Shown: positions 1 through 7,401 of the stretch, piece after piece | Numbering within the stretch: position 1 is the first letter of the stretch | Layout of the letters: each line of letters begins with the position of its first letter | Assembly: GCF_029478095.1 (NCBI RefSeq) | Contig: NZ_JAKOAV010000029.1 | Span: forward strand, 1 to 43,729 | Direction of reading: 5' to 3' | DNA from: Pelotomaculum isophthalicicum JI | Lineage (GTDB): Bacteria > Bacillota > Desulfotomaculia > Desulfotomaculales > Pelotomaculaceae | DNA: 43,729 nucleotides | Position numbers and translations under genes: made by a program | Notes under the pieces: model-generated | The model's database searches: none | Seen by the model: only the letters and a program-made list of their open reading frames with translations | What the model was told of the DNA's origin: nothing

Positions 1-2
1 AT

Positions 3-127
3 GCATTACTGTAAAATCAAACAACCGACAAGCGGTGTCCGGATGCCTCCGGAATCACTGTCCGGATGTTTCCGGAACGGTGTCCGGATGTTCCCGGATT
101 CGCTGTCCGGATAAACCGGAATACGCA
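3..127. mobile_element. Left copy of a 125-bp inverted end repeat (IS end)
   Basis: This stretch is identical, as reverse complement, to 43605-43729. It holds four copies of TGTCCGGAT(G/A) beginning at 36, 59, 81 and 104, so the period is 22-23 bp, and each is followed by a second CCGGAA or CCGGAT half. The outer limit reads ...TACGCA at 127, i.e. TG...CA polarity with the element running leftwards out of the window. Several short repeats inside a TG/CA end are typical of IS21-family ends; no transposase is visible, so the family is inference. The nuclease reading frame runs into it and stops at 55. Confidence 0.7.
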
Positions 128-1623
128 AAGTAAGGCACAACATCATACAGGCTTCTTTTTTCAACAAAGAAATTATAGATTTCTCTGTAATAAACAATAG
201 TATATTTTTCAACGCACGAAAACTTACTTAGGTCAATGCGATTGTAATTCGGTGAAAAAATAAAGCAGCTCGGAGTTTTCTTACGATATTCATCATCAGA
301 TGTAACAAATTGATAGTATTTTTTTAGCTGTGACTGTACCTGGTCGCTGTAAATATCATGTCGGTCATCAATACCGTTGATGCTTGATTTAATTTTATTT
401 TCTATTACAACGGCATTATTTTTGTCAGAAATAAGTAGGTCAATGTTTCTCTTTTCTCTCTCAATAGTAAAATCTTTTTGTACCTCGATATGCAGAACCT
501 CTCTTGCAAAACGAGAAAAAGCTTCTCTATTTATATCAAAAAAATAAGCAAACATATTTGAAAAAGCGAGTTCATTATCTTCCTGTCTGATTATTTTTAG
601 AAAATTGAAATATGGATCTTTTTGAAGTTCCGGCAATTCAGAAATTGCTTGTGTCGTATTAGCATCTTCCCATAACTCTCTGTTCTCAATTATCTGATTC
701 AAATCAGCGAAAGAATCCGGCTTTTCATTTTCGTTGTAGAATTCCCTTAATGTTTGTTTGCCAAATCCTTTATTAGTTCGGATGAAGAAATTGTTGTCGC
801 CACTTACAGATGCATCGTCTGTAATATATATCTGATTTTTGGGCTTGATAACCTTATCTGCAACAAAGGTAGTATAAGCATTCTTTTCTTCTTGAAGACT
901 CCCGTGATACAAGTTTTCATTAAATAAATCTACAAGACTTATACCGCCATAGGTCAATCCTAATGCAACTTGTCCTTTATATCTCTCTTCTCGTGGGAGT
1001 TTGCTGTCGGCAAAATCGAGAATCGTAACACCCTCTGCCTTGGCTAGTACTTTATATGTTTTCGAGGCAAATTTTCGTACCAACAAAACAGTTATTCTAT
1101 TTTCTCCATGAGATAATTCTATCGTTCCTTGTGAATTGAGATAAATATAGTTTTTTCCATCATCTGCCTTATAGAGATTTATGATTTCATGACCTATATT
1201 ATCGCCCTCTGACAAATATGCTCCAACATACATTTTGTTAATTATTATTTCACGGCTCATAGGTGTTGGGTTTACTTTTACTGTGGTTTTTGGTTTATAT
1301 TCAACCGGAGCTATGGATTCATCCGATAACAGAAACAAGCGAAATCTTCTAAGATGTGATAAGTACCCACTTACAAGTGAATTTACATTACCGGTCGAGT
1401 TTTCAGAAAGAGCTTTTATCAATGCATTCTTTGCCTCAGTCTCAAAATCAGTAGCGTTCACCGCATTCCAGAACAGCTCTTTGCTTCCTTTCCTCCAAAG
1501 GTAGAAGGTGTCCACATAAGCAGTATTGATTGTTGCTGTCGAAATGTTCTGGCTATGTAGGAAGCTCTTATATAAAGCACGCAGCTCATCATACGGTAGA
1601 GCTTTCATTTTGTTAATATCCAA
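55..1623 (-). CDS. PD-(D/E)XK nuclease family protein, C-terminus replaced by the IS end
   Basis: Likely a DNA nuclease of the PDDEXK_4-like group, probably a defence or restriction protein. In the C-terminal half (about residue 395 on) are IDLLISDKN and VVIENKIKS, the Asp and the Glu-x-Lys of the PD-(D/E)XK core, followed by a long charged helix (DQVQSQLKKYYQF). The N-terminal 350 residues are of unknown fold. I chose a TTG start at 1623 because AAAGGAGG lies seven bases before it; the longer frame to 1644 begins upstream of that ribosome site. The last 24 codons (58-127) are encoded by the terminal repeat, so the native C-terminus was lost after about DVVPY. It is the last gene of the 2571-55 operon. 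The nuclease call is fairly firm; a role in defence is inference. Confidence 0.7.
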   Translation of the reverse strand: MDINKMKALPYDELRALYKSFLHSQNISTATINTAYVDTFYLWRKGSKELFWNAVNATDFETEAKNALIKALSENSTGNVNSLVSGYLSHLRRFRLFLLSDESIAPVEYKPKTTVKVNPTPMSREIIINKMYVGAYLSEGDNIGHEIINLYKADDGKNYIYLNSQGTIELSHGENRITVLLVRKFASKTYKVLAKAEGVTILDFADSKLPREERYKGQVALGLTYGGISLVDLFNENLYHGSLQEEKNAYTTFVADKVIKPKNQIYITDDASVSGDNNFFIRTNKGFGKQTLREFYNENEKPDSFADLNQIIENRELWEDANTTQAISELPELQKDPYFNFLKIIRQEDNELAFSNMFAYFFDINREAFSRFAREVLHIEVQKDFTIEREKRNIDLLISDKNNAVVIENKIKSSINGIDDRHDIYSDQVQSQLKKYYQFVTSDDEYRKKTPSCFIFSPNYNRIDLSKFSCVEKYTIVYYREIYNFFVEKRSLYDVVPYFAYSGLSGQRIREHPDTVPETSGQ

Positions 1624-1650
1624 AGTCAAACCTCCTTTGCCCAATCAAAT

Positions 1651-2331
1651 CTACTCATCCTCGTCCTCCTCAGTTATGTTAATGCCAAATAACATCTGGA
1701 ACTTATCGAAGTTATAAGGGTATGAGTTATCACCATCAAACATTACCGGTTTATGTCCATTGTTATATTCAAATTCCAACCCCCACTGCGTACCATCACA
1801 CACTGTGTATCCGAAGCGCTTAGTTGAATATCTTCTGCGCCATTCACCGATGTGAAGCTCCTGAAGTGCGGCTATAAAAGTATCCTTTGTAAATGGCTCC
1901 TTGTTATCATCATCCACCAATGAGAGTGGTTCTTCATCTTCCCATAATTTTGTATAGGCTTTCAATCCATCTGATAGTTCTACAACATAGCTACGGTAGC
2001 CACCAAAGAAACCGCCAATGCTAAAGGTAATCTTGCAGATGGCATCCATATTTGCATCAAAGTCAGCAACCTTTTCTTCTGACTTTGATAAGGTATAAGT
2101 TCCACCAGCTTCAGCATAGGCTTGCTTGGCTCTTTCCAAATATTCACGAGTCCAGTGAAGGCGCGTATCTTCACTCGGATGCATAATAAGTTTTACGCCA
2201 TAGTCGGGGCTTTCCATTGTATTTTTAAGACGACCTATTTCTTGCTTAAGCCCACGTATAACGGTCAGAATCTGCTCTTTATTTTTTCCTTTAAGATACT
2301 CTTCGTAGTATCCTTCCGGGCTAATCATCAT
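1651..2331 (-). CDS. Uncharacterised 226-residue protein
   Basis: I do not recognise a named family. The protein is acidic and apparently soluble, with a predicted helical N-terminus (YEEYLKGKNKEQILTVIRG), a central stretch with many aromatics, and a C-terminal GTQWGLEFEYNNGHKPV... then YPYNFDKFQMLFGI region that I associate with hypothetical proteins of gut Clostridia. It ends in an acidic EEDEDE tail. Start at 2331 is preceded by AAGGAGG at nine bases. It lies 27 bp before the nuclease start and 15 bp after the XRE gene, so all three probably share one transcript and may act together. Confidence 0.6.
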   Translation of the reverse strand: MMISPEGYYEEYLKGKNKEQILTVIRGLKQEIGRLKNTMESPDYGVKLIMHPSEDTRLHWTREYLERAKQAYAEAGGTYTLSKSEEKVADFDANMDAICKITFSIGGFFGGYRSYVVELSDGLKAYTKLWEDEEPLSLVDDDNKEPFTKDTFIAALQELHIGEWRRRYSTKRFGYTVCDGTQWGLEFEYNNGHKPVMFDGDNSYPYNFDKFQMLFGINITEEDEDE

Positions 2332-2346
2332 GTTAGGCCGCCTCCT

Positions 2347-2571
2347 TTACTCATTTCCTGTCTTTATTTCATTGCCATCGGGCAGAATGAAAGTCTGCTC
2401 AAACTTAACATTCATCACATCTGCTATGGCCTTAAGTTCTTCTAATGTAATAGTCTCACGCTTTAGCTTCTTTCCGAAATTCTGTGGGGACTGGCCTAAC
2501 CGCCTAGCCAATTCGGAAACGCTCATGTTCATTTGTTCACAAAGCTGTCGTACCATGTCCGAAGTTTTCAT
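2347..2571 (-). CDS. Small XRE-family HTH regulator
   Basis: A 74-residue helix-turn-helix protein (MKTSDMVRQLC..., then SVSELARRLGQSPQNFGKKL as helices 2 and 3, then LEELKAIADVMNV). The size and layout are those of stand-alone XRE regulators. The start at 2571 is supported by GGAGG seven bases upstream; a longer frame to 2601 has no such site. A promoter with an overlapping dyad lies just upstream (2600-2629), so autorepression of this operon is likely. It heads the operon with the unknown gene and the nuclease. Confidence 0.8.
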   Translation of the reverse strand: MKTSDMVRQLCEQMNMSVSELARRLGQSPQNFGKKLKRETITLEELKAIADVMNVKFEQTFILPDGNEIKTGNE

Positions 2572-2599
2572 TATAATTCCTCCAAACCTCAATAGGAAC

Positions 2600-2629
2600 A
2601 TTGTAAACCATTTGGTTTCAATTTACAAT
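2600..2629 (-). promoter_or_regulatory. Promoter with overlapping operator dyad for the XRE operon
   Basis: On the minus strand TTGTAA (2623-2628), 17 bp, TACAAT (2600-2605), 29 nt before the ATG at 2571. The 8-bp arms ATTGTAAA and TTTACAAT lie exactly at the two ends and cover both boxes. An inner AAACC/GGTTT pair sits between them. This is the expected layout for self-repression by the adjacent XRE protein; binding itself is inference. Confidence 0.6.
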
Positions 2630-2661
2630 ATTTACACATTAATTGTTTTATAAACAACGAA

Positions 2662-2691
2662 ACCCGCAACTCTGACACAAGAGCTGCGGGT
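2662..2691 (-). terminator. Hairpin after the recombinase genes
   Basis: On the minus strand ACCCGCAGCTCT, a six-base loop, then AGAGTTGCGGGT: a 12-bp stem with one G-T pair, followed by TTTCGTTGTTTAT. It lies 17 bp past the recombinase stop at 2709 and separates the recombinase cassette from the XRE operon. Confidence 0.6.
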
Positions 2692-2708
2692 GATTTAGCA
2701 TTGCTTAG

Positions 2709-4283
2709 TTATTCGTCAATTTGAATTTCAATACCGGACTTAAATTCAACTATGATGTGGTCGTCGTAAACCGTTATCTTTTCCAAGAGAGTCCTCACAT
2801 AGTCTTCTTCATATTCAGTTAGCTCACAAGGCAGGTCGTTAAGGAAACGCATCAACTCATCAATTCGCTTTTTCAGATCCTGTCGGGATGCCTGCTCGTT
2901 TTGAAGGGACTGCTTCTCATCGCGCAGCCTCCTAATCTCCAGACCAAGCTCATCACCGGTATTCTTAGAATTAACGGTTGCCATTAGCTCCTGCTGCATT
3001 GACTTCATCTGCTCATCAATCGCTGCAATCTGATTCGTAGTGTCTTCCTCCAGACTGCTCTCGATATTCTCTCGTAAAAGCGGTAGGATTGCTTCCTTTT
3101 CGCGGAACGCTTCGTTTATAGCCTTTATAACTACCTTCTGAAGCAATTCTTCGTGAACAGTTCTTGCCAGGCAATCAGGGCCGTCTTTTTCAACCCTGCT
3201 GACACAGCGCCAAACGGTGGACTTACACCCGCGATTGTTCCATTTAATTCTGCGGAATATGTCACCACAGTATGCGCAGAAAACTATTCCGGATAAAGCG
3301 TAGCGACCACTATAGATTCGTTTGCGCTTTGTGGTGCCTTTGGTAAGATTTGCGCGTCTTGCGATTTCCCCCTGTACCTTTAGAAAAATATCCTTTGGAA
3401 TAATAGCTTCATGGCTGTCCTCTACATAATACTTAGGAACCTGTCCCCTATTAGCTTCACGCTTCTTTTCAAGAATATCCACCGTATAAGTCTTCTGAAG
3501 CAAAGCGTCTCCGATGTACTTCTCGTTTGTAAGTATCTGCTTAATATTGCTTTCATGCCATTTTTCATTACCAGCACCGTTTAAAATCCCGTTGGCTTCA
3601 AGCGATCTTTTTATCTGTAAGAAGCTCTTACCGGAAAGGTACTCTCTATAAATACGCTTCACAACTTCGGCTTGCTCTGGATCAATGATGAGGTGCCCCT
3701 CTTCATCTTTGGTATATCCCAGGAACCAGTTGTGATTGACCTGAACTTTTCCTTGTTGATATCGGAACTGTAAACCCAGACGAACGTTGGCCGACAACGA
3801 CTCACTTTCTTGCTGTGCAAGAGAAGCCATAATGGTCATGAGCACTTCACCCTTAGCATCAAGTGTATTGATATTTTCCTTTTCGAAATAAACACCAATG
3901 TTCTTGTTTTTAAGGGCTCTAGTGTAATTCAGGCAATCCACTGTATTCCTTGCAAATCGGCTGATAGACTTGGTAATCACCATATCAATCTTGCCCTCAT
4001 GGCAGTCGTTAATCATGCGCCGAAACTCATCACGCTTCTTCGCATTCATTCCGGAAATGCCGTCATCCGCATAGATTCCTGCCAGCACCCAGTCTGGATG
4101 GCTTTCAATGTATGAGGTGTAATGCTGAATCTGTGCTTCATAACTGGTTTCCTGTTCATCGCTGTCAGTACTGACTCGGCAATACGCTGCGACTCTGGTT
4201 TTCTGCTTTTTGTCGGTTGCCTTTTGCGTACCGACTGTTTTCTTCGCAGGAATGACCGTAACATTGCTCGCAAGTGAAATCAT
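2709..4283 (-). CDS. Large serine recombinase (second of two complete ones)
   Basis: A 524-residue site-specific recombinase of the large serine (resolvase/invertase) class, which makes staggered cuts through a phosphoserine intermediate to integrate or excise the element. The catalytic Ser is residue 38 in [11 protein letters not shown]; the catalytic domain continues through SISRFARNT and EKENINT. The recombinase domain follows at about 200-300, then a zinc ribbon (CAYCG, later WRC and DCLA) near 340-375, and a coiled coil near 420-490 ([23 protein letters not shown]). The start overlaps the stop of the small recombinase by ATGA and has GAGGTGG before it. It could be the true integrase or a partner of the 4701-6260 protein. 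Confidence 0.9.
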   Translation of the reverse strand: MISLASNVTVIPAKKTVGTQKATDKKQKTRVAAYCRVSTDSDEQETSYEAQIQHYTSYIESHPDWVLAGIYADDGISGMNAKKRDEFRRMINDCHEGKIDMVITKSISRFARNTVDCLNYTRALKNKNIGVYFEKENINTLDAKGEVLMTIMASLAQQESESLSANVRLGLQFRYQQGKVQVNHNWFLGYTKDEEGHLIIDPEQAEVVKRIYREYLSGKSFLQIKRSLEANGILNGAGNEKWHESNIKQILTNEKYIGDALLQKTYTVDILEKKREANRGQVPKYYVEDSHEAIIPKDIFLKVQGEIARRANLTKGTTKRKRIYSGRYALSGIVFCAYCGDIFRRIKWNNRGCKSTVWRCVSRVEKDGPDCLARTVHEELLQKVVIKAINEAFREKEAILPLLRENIESSLEEDTTNQIAAIDEQMKSMQQELMATVNSKNTGDELGLEIRRLRDEKQSLQNEQASRQDLKKRIDELMRFLNDLPCELTEYEEDYVRTLLEKITVYDDHIIVEFKSGIEIQIDE

Positions 4284-4696
4284 TTTTCCACCTCACTTTC
4301 AATCAAACTGTAAACATACTCAGCTTGCTTAAATGGATCGATAAATATCTTTCCTGCTTTCGGCATAATAAATTTCGTAGCTGGTTTACACTCCTCTACC
4401 GGCTTATCTGCAAATATTCTGCCCATTTTTCGCTGCCGTTTGAATCGCTCTGCTTCTGCTCTATCAAAAGTCTCCTGATCGATGATTGCCGGGTAATACT
4501 TATCACCAAGGTATCGTTTATTCTGTAGTATTCTCTTTACACTTGGGTGAGAAAGCTTTAGTCCAACAGCTTCAGCTGCAGCAACGTAGGCGAGTCCGGA
4601 TAGATAACCCTTGAAAATCATTCTGACCCGCTCCGCATGCACTTCATCTATGACCGCTTTGCCTTTCTCAATTTTGTATCCGTATGGAATTGCCAT
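4280..4696 (-). CDS. Recombinase-domain-only protein (no catalytic domain)
   Basis: A 138-residue protein matching only the DNA-binding recombinase domain of large serine recombinases: IPYGYK at the start, then [31 protein letters not shown] and [12 protein letters not shown]. There is no YxRVS catalytic domain and no zinc ribbon, so it cannot cut DNA by itself. The frame is open and tightly packed: four bases after the upstream recombinase stop and an ATGA overlap with the next one. This suggests a real partner, perhaps a DNA-binding subunit or directionality helper, rather than a decayed gene. A weak GTGAGG site precedes the start, so translation is probably coupled to its neighbour. Confidence 0.75.
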   Translation of the reverse strand: MAIPYGYKIEKGKAVIDEVHAERVRMIFKGYLSGLAYVAAAEAVGLKLSHPSVKRILQNKRYLGDKYYPAIIDQETFDRAEAERFKRQRKMGRIFADKPVEECKPATKFIMPKAGKIFIDPFKQAEYVYSLIESEVEK

Positions 4697-4700
4697 AGCC

Positions 4701-6260
4701 TCACAACCTTTCTCTTAGCGTTAATCCGCACTTTAGCACAAAGCCTATTTCAAACCTCTTGAACACGATAATGTACTCTACATGCTCCTGAAATGCTGTC
4801 TCATCAAAGTCTTTAAGAGTGCCTACGGTATTGATATATTTGATGAGCTTATTCAAGGCTTCCAGATGCTCGTTCTCATGAGCGAGCGAAGCGTATAGTG
4901 CTTCTTTTTCATCGCCAATTTGTTTTGCCTCAGCAAGCAGACCTGAATTCTGTTCATTGAAAACAGCTGCTTCAAGGTATTCCTTCGCAAATAGCTCTGT
5001 AATCTTCTGTCTTTTGTTCAAATTATCCTCAAGAGCTTCATCCAATTTATTAATTCGAGCCAGTGCCTCGCCCTGATTAAGATCTTTTAGGCTTGCCAGT
5101 AGCGGCTGCAATAACACTTTCTTAGAAAATACCAGTTTGTTGATCATATTCAAGAAAGCCACTTCAATATTTCTTTCGCGGATAAATTGCATGCTGCACT
5201 GGTCTACTCTTTTTATATGTGTTTTGCAGGCGTAAGCGAAATACTTTACTTTCGATTCGCTATGAGTTCTCCTTTTCCATGTAGCACCACATTCGCCGCA
5301 AACAATTTTTCCAGAAAAGGGATAGCGGTTTTGATACTTTGCATCGCCTTGCTTGATTTTCATGTCTTTGGAGCGCTGGTCAATCATGGCCTGCGCCGCT
5401 TCAAAATCCTCAGCACTGATAATTGCTTCATGGTGTTCGGTAACATAGTACTGCGCCTTCTCACCATTATTGATATGCCTAACGAAGGAACTGTCAGTAA
5501 ATGTCTTTTGAAAAAGCACATCACCTTTGTACTTTTCATTCCGAAGGATCGCGTTCACTGTGCCCGTTGACCATTCGGTTTTGCGTCTTGTAGGGATTCC
5601 TCTATCATTAAGATCTCTTGCAATTACATGCCCGCCTTTACCGGCTAAGCATTCTGCAAAAATGTACCTGACTACATCAACCTCATCTTCATTGATCACC
5701 ATCAGGCCATCTTCGTTTTTGTACCCGTAAGGCGGAGAGGCAACAATGTATGTCCCATTTTGAAATCTCTTCTCAATGGACCATTTTTCATTCTCCGAAA
5801 GGGAAATAGACTCACTTTCTGCCAAGCTGCTAAAAATTGTGAGCAGCAGTTCATTCTCCATATCGCCGGTGTTGATATTTTCTTTCTCAAAGTAAATGAA
5901 CACCTTCAGCTTTATAAGCTTTCTAACCGCTTCAAGGCACTCTGTGGTATTTCTTGCAAAGCGGCTGATGGATTTTATAATAATAAAGTCAATCTTCCCA
6001 GCTTCACAATCATCGAGCATTTTTAGAAGTCCATCACGCTTGGCCATGCTTGTACCGGATATGCCTTCATCATAGTAAAGTCCGACATATTCCCAGTTGG
6101 GATTGCTCTTAATGCAAGTCTCATAATGACTTCTTTGAGCATCCAAACTGACGAGTTGTTCGCGACTATCTGTTGAAACACGAGCGTAGGCGGCAACACG
6201 CAGTTTTTTAGGTGCCTTCTGCAGCTTCTCATTTGCTTCAATCTTTGTTATCCGTTTCAT
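4701..6260 (-). CDS. Large serine recombinase (first of two complete ones)
   Basis: A 519-residue large serine recombinase. Catalytic Ser29 lies in VAAYARVSTDS, followed by [21 protein letters not shown] and a SESISLSENEKW helix. The recombinase domain spans about 185-290 (PPYGYKNEDG, LRNEKYKGD). A zinc ribbon follows (CGECG, then CKTH and a later Cys), then a coiled coil near 400-470. The start at 6260 has AAAGGAGG eight bases upstream; the frame extends to 6317 but those codons lie over a conserved promoter-like element (6282-6320). With its two neighbours and the SHOCT-like gene it forms the integration/excision cassette. Confidence 0.9.
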   Translation of the reverse strand: MKRITKIEANEKLQKAPKKLRVAAYARVSTDSREQLVSLDAQRSHYETCIKSNPNWEYVGLYYDEGISGTSMAKRDGLLKMLDDCEAGKIDFIIIKSISRFARNTTECLEAVRKLIKLKVFIYFEKENINTGDMENELLLTIFSSLAESESISLSENEKWSIEKRFQNGTYIVASPPYGYKNEDGLMVINEDEVDVVRYIFAECLAGKGGHVIARDLNDRGIPTRRKTEWSTGTVNAILRNEKYKGDVLFQKTFTDSSFVRHINNGEKAQYYVTEHHEAIISAEDFEAAQAMIDQRSKDMKIKQGDAKYQNRYPFSGKIVCGECGATWKRRTHSESKVKYFAYACKTHIKRVDQCSMQFIRERNIEVAFLNMINKLVFSKKVLLQPLLASLKDLNQGEALARINKLDEALEDNLNKRQKITELFAKEYLEAAVFNEQNSGLLAEAKQIGDEKEALYASLAHENEHLEALNKLIKYINTVGTLKDFDETAFQEHVEYIIVFKRFEIGFVLKCGLTLRERL

Positions 6261-6281
6261 TGTCTCAACCTCCTTTCTCGC

Positions 6282-6320
6282 AGTACTATACATCACTCTA
6301 AAAGCCTTATTTATCAAGTC
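6282..6320 (-). promoter_or_regulatory. Copy 1 of a conserved element of about 36 bp upstream of minus-strand genes
   Basis: Minus strand: ACTTGATAAATAAGG, then CTTTTAGAGTGATGTATAGT, then ACT. It matches the elements at 28345-28380 and 29486-29524 (shared core ACTTG-TA-TA, then AGAGTGATRTAT, then GTA). It ends 22 nt before the recombinase ATG. A TTGATA box and a TATAGT box are visible but 21 bp apart, so it may be an unusual promoter or an RNA signal. Confidence 0.5.
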
Positions 6321-6322
6321 TT

Positions 6323-6538
6323 TTAGGACATAATCTCAGCTAAAAATGGACAGAACGTTTCACGGTTTTTGACCATTATCTTGTCAAATTCACTCTGGCT
6401 AATAAGCCCCTTTTCTAAGAGCTTCTTTGTAAGTTTTTCTGCAACCAAATAATCGTGCTCGTTCTTAAGGGAAGCCTCTGTAGGCTTTTCCGCTACATAC
6501 TTTATGGAATCAACGGCTTCTAATTTTGTTAATTTCAT
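6323..6538 (-). CDS. SHOCT-like small protein of the recombinase cassette
   Basis: A 71-residue protein whose C-terminal half (KLTKKLLEKGLISQSEFDKI) resembles the short SHOCT domain, a two-helix module often met in small phage and mobile-element proteins. The start at 6538 has AAAGAGG upstream; the frame extends to 6574 without a better site. It is the first gene of the recombinase cassette and sits 50 nt after a copy of the 31-bp bipartite element. A role as recombination directionality factor or regulator is possible but not shown by the sequence. Confidence 0.7.
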   Translation of the reverse strand: MKLTKLEAVDSIKYVAEKPTEASLKNEHDYLVAEKLTKKLLEKGLISQSEFDKIMVKNRETFCPFLAEIMS

Positions 6539-6587
6539 TTTCTCGACCTCTTTCCGAGGGAACATATCAATCAATACCCTCTAACAG

Positions 6588-6618
6588 TCCCAGGACAGAA
6601 ATCAGCCGAATGAACGAA
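6588..6618 (-). promoter_or_regulatory. Bipartite 31-bp element, copy A
   Basis: Plus strand TCCCAGGACA (6588-6597), 13 bp, TGAACGAA (6611-6618). Read on the minus strand it is TTCGTTCA-N13-TGTCCTGGGA followed by CTGTTAGAGGG, and it ends 50 nt before the ATG at 6538. The same element, spacing and flank occur before the two replication operons (copies B and C). Probably a shared promoter or operator. Confidence 0.6.
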
Positions 6619-6636
6619 AAAAAGCAAAAAAAATAG

Positions 6637-6668
6637 TGCCTACCGAAAGACGAATCTCTCGATAGGCA
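6637..6668 (-). terminator. Terminator of the late operon after the amidase gene
   Basis: On the minus strand TGCCTATCGA and TCGGTAGGCA form a 10-bp stem with one G-T pair around a 12-base loop, followed by CTATTTTTTTTGCTTTTTTT. It begins 12 bp past the amidase stop. It is the strongest intrinsic terminator in the window. Confidence 0.85.
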
Positions 6669-6680
6669 TTAAATTGATTG

Positions 6681-7385
6681 TTATTCGCTGTATTTAATAA
6701 AGGCATCGGTGAAGCCAGCTGCTTTGACCTTGCTGAGCATGGTCTCTGCGTTTGCCTTAATAGAAAAGGCTCCAATCTGGACGCAGTAGTATTTCTTGGG
6801 TGCAGCCGTCTCGACCGGGTCAGCAGAGGCAAGACCGGATTTTACATCGGAGCGGAAGGTATCCATCGACTTGCCATGTTTAGGAAACCAATGCATTACA
6901 TCACCATGATTGCTGGCGATGCCTTGCTTATATCCTTCGCTATGGCAAATAATATCTTTTTCAGTTAGACCAAACTCCTTACATAGATAGACACAAAGTT
7001 CAACGGCCTCCCGGTACACCTTGTTGAAATAGGTGCTGTCCGAAAGACCATCCTCGCAAATCTCAAAGCCAATATGTGTGTCGTTTGCTTTTCCTCCGGC
7101 GTGCCAGCCTCGGTGGTTCCATGGCAAAGTCTGATATGTGGCGATTGTTCCATCTGCCAGCTTACCGATGAAGGCATGAACGCAAACCTGACTGCCGCCG
7201 GGCTTATCTTGATTCCAATGATTGTTGTATTGGTTCTTTCCGAGCAAACCGTCATCCGGTCCAACATAGCGCTTCAACCATGGGTTATTTGCCCCCGTGG
7301 AGTGTACCATGATGCCTTTGGGAATTATCGTTTTGCCTGCTTTGAAGCAGGCATTATTTATAAGTATTAACTTGCGTAAATTCAT
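6681..7385 (-). CDS. N-acetylmuramoyl-L-alanine amidase endolysin with SPOR-like tail
   Basis: The phage endolysin, cutting the amide bond between muramic acid and the stem peptide of host peptidoglycan at the end of infection. The Amidase_2-type catalytic region covers about residues 20-165: GIMVHSTGANNP carries a zinc-binding His, WNHRGWHAGG another, and ICHSEGYKQGIASNHGDVMHW the third with its surroundings. The C-terminal 40 residues (YYCVQIGAFSIKANAETML, then KVKAAGF) form a SPOR-type peptidoglycan-binding repeat. No signal peptide is seen, as expected for holin-dependent release. The start at 7385 is set by GAGGTGA seven bases upstream. It follows BppU and holin. Confidence 0.93.
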   Translation of the reverse strand: MNLRKLILINNACFKAGKTIIPKGIMVHSTGANNPWLKRYVGPDDGLLGKNQYNNHWNQDKPGGSQVCVHAFIGKLADGTIATYQTLPWNHRGWHAGGKANDTHIGFEICEDGLSDSTYFNKVYREAVELCVYLCKEFGLTEKDIICHSEGYKQGIASNHGDVMHWFPKHGKSMDTFRSDVKSGLASADPVETAAPKKYYCVQIGAFSIKANAETMLSKVKAAGFTDAFIKYSE

Positions 7386-7401
7386 TAAAATCACCTCGAA
7401 A

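Noticed and set aside
36-126. CRISPR-like array of 22-23 bp repeats at the window ends
   Set aside because: The repeats follow each other with about a dozen bases between them and no unique 30-40 bp spacers; they are also in an inverted copy at the other end, as in a transposon end.
55-1644. Nuclease start at 1644
   Set aside because: Those seven codons contain the ribosome site itself; the TTG at 1623 has proper spacing.
4280-4696. Frameshift remnant of a third full recombinase
   Set aside because: The frame is clean, tightly coupled to both neighbours and there is no trace of a catalytic domain upstream, where another gene ends.
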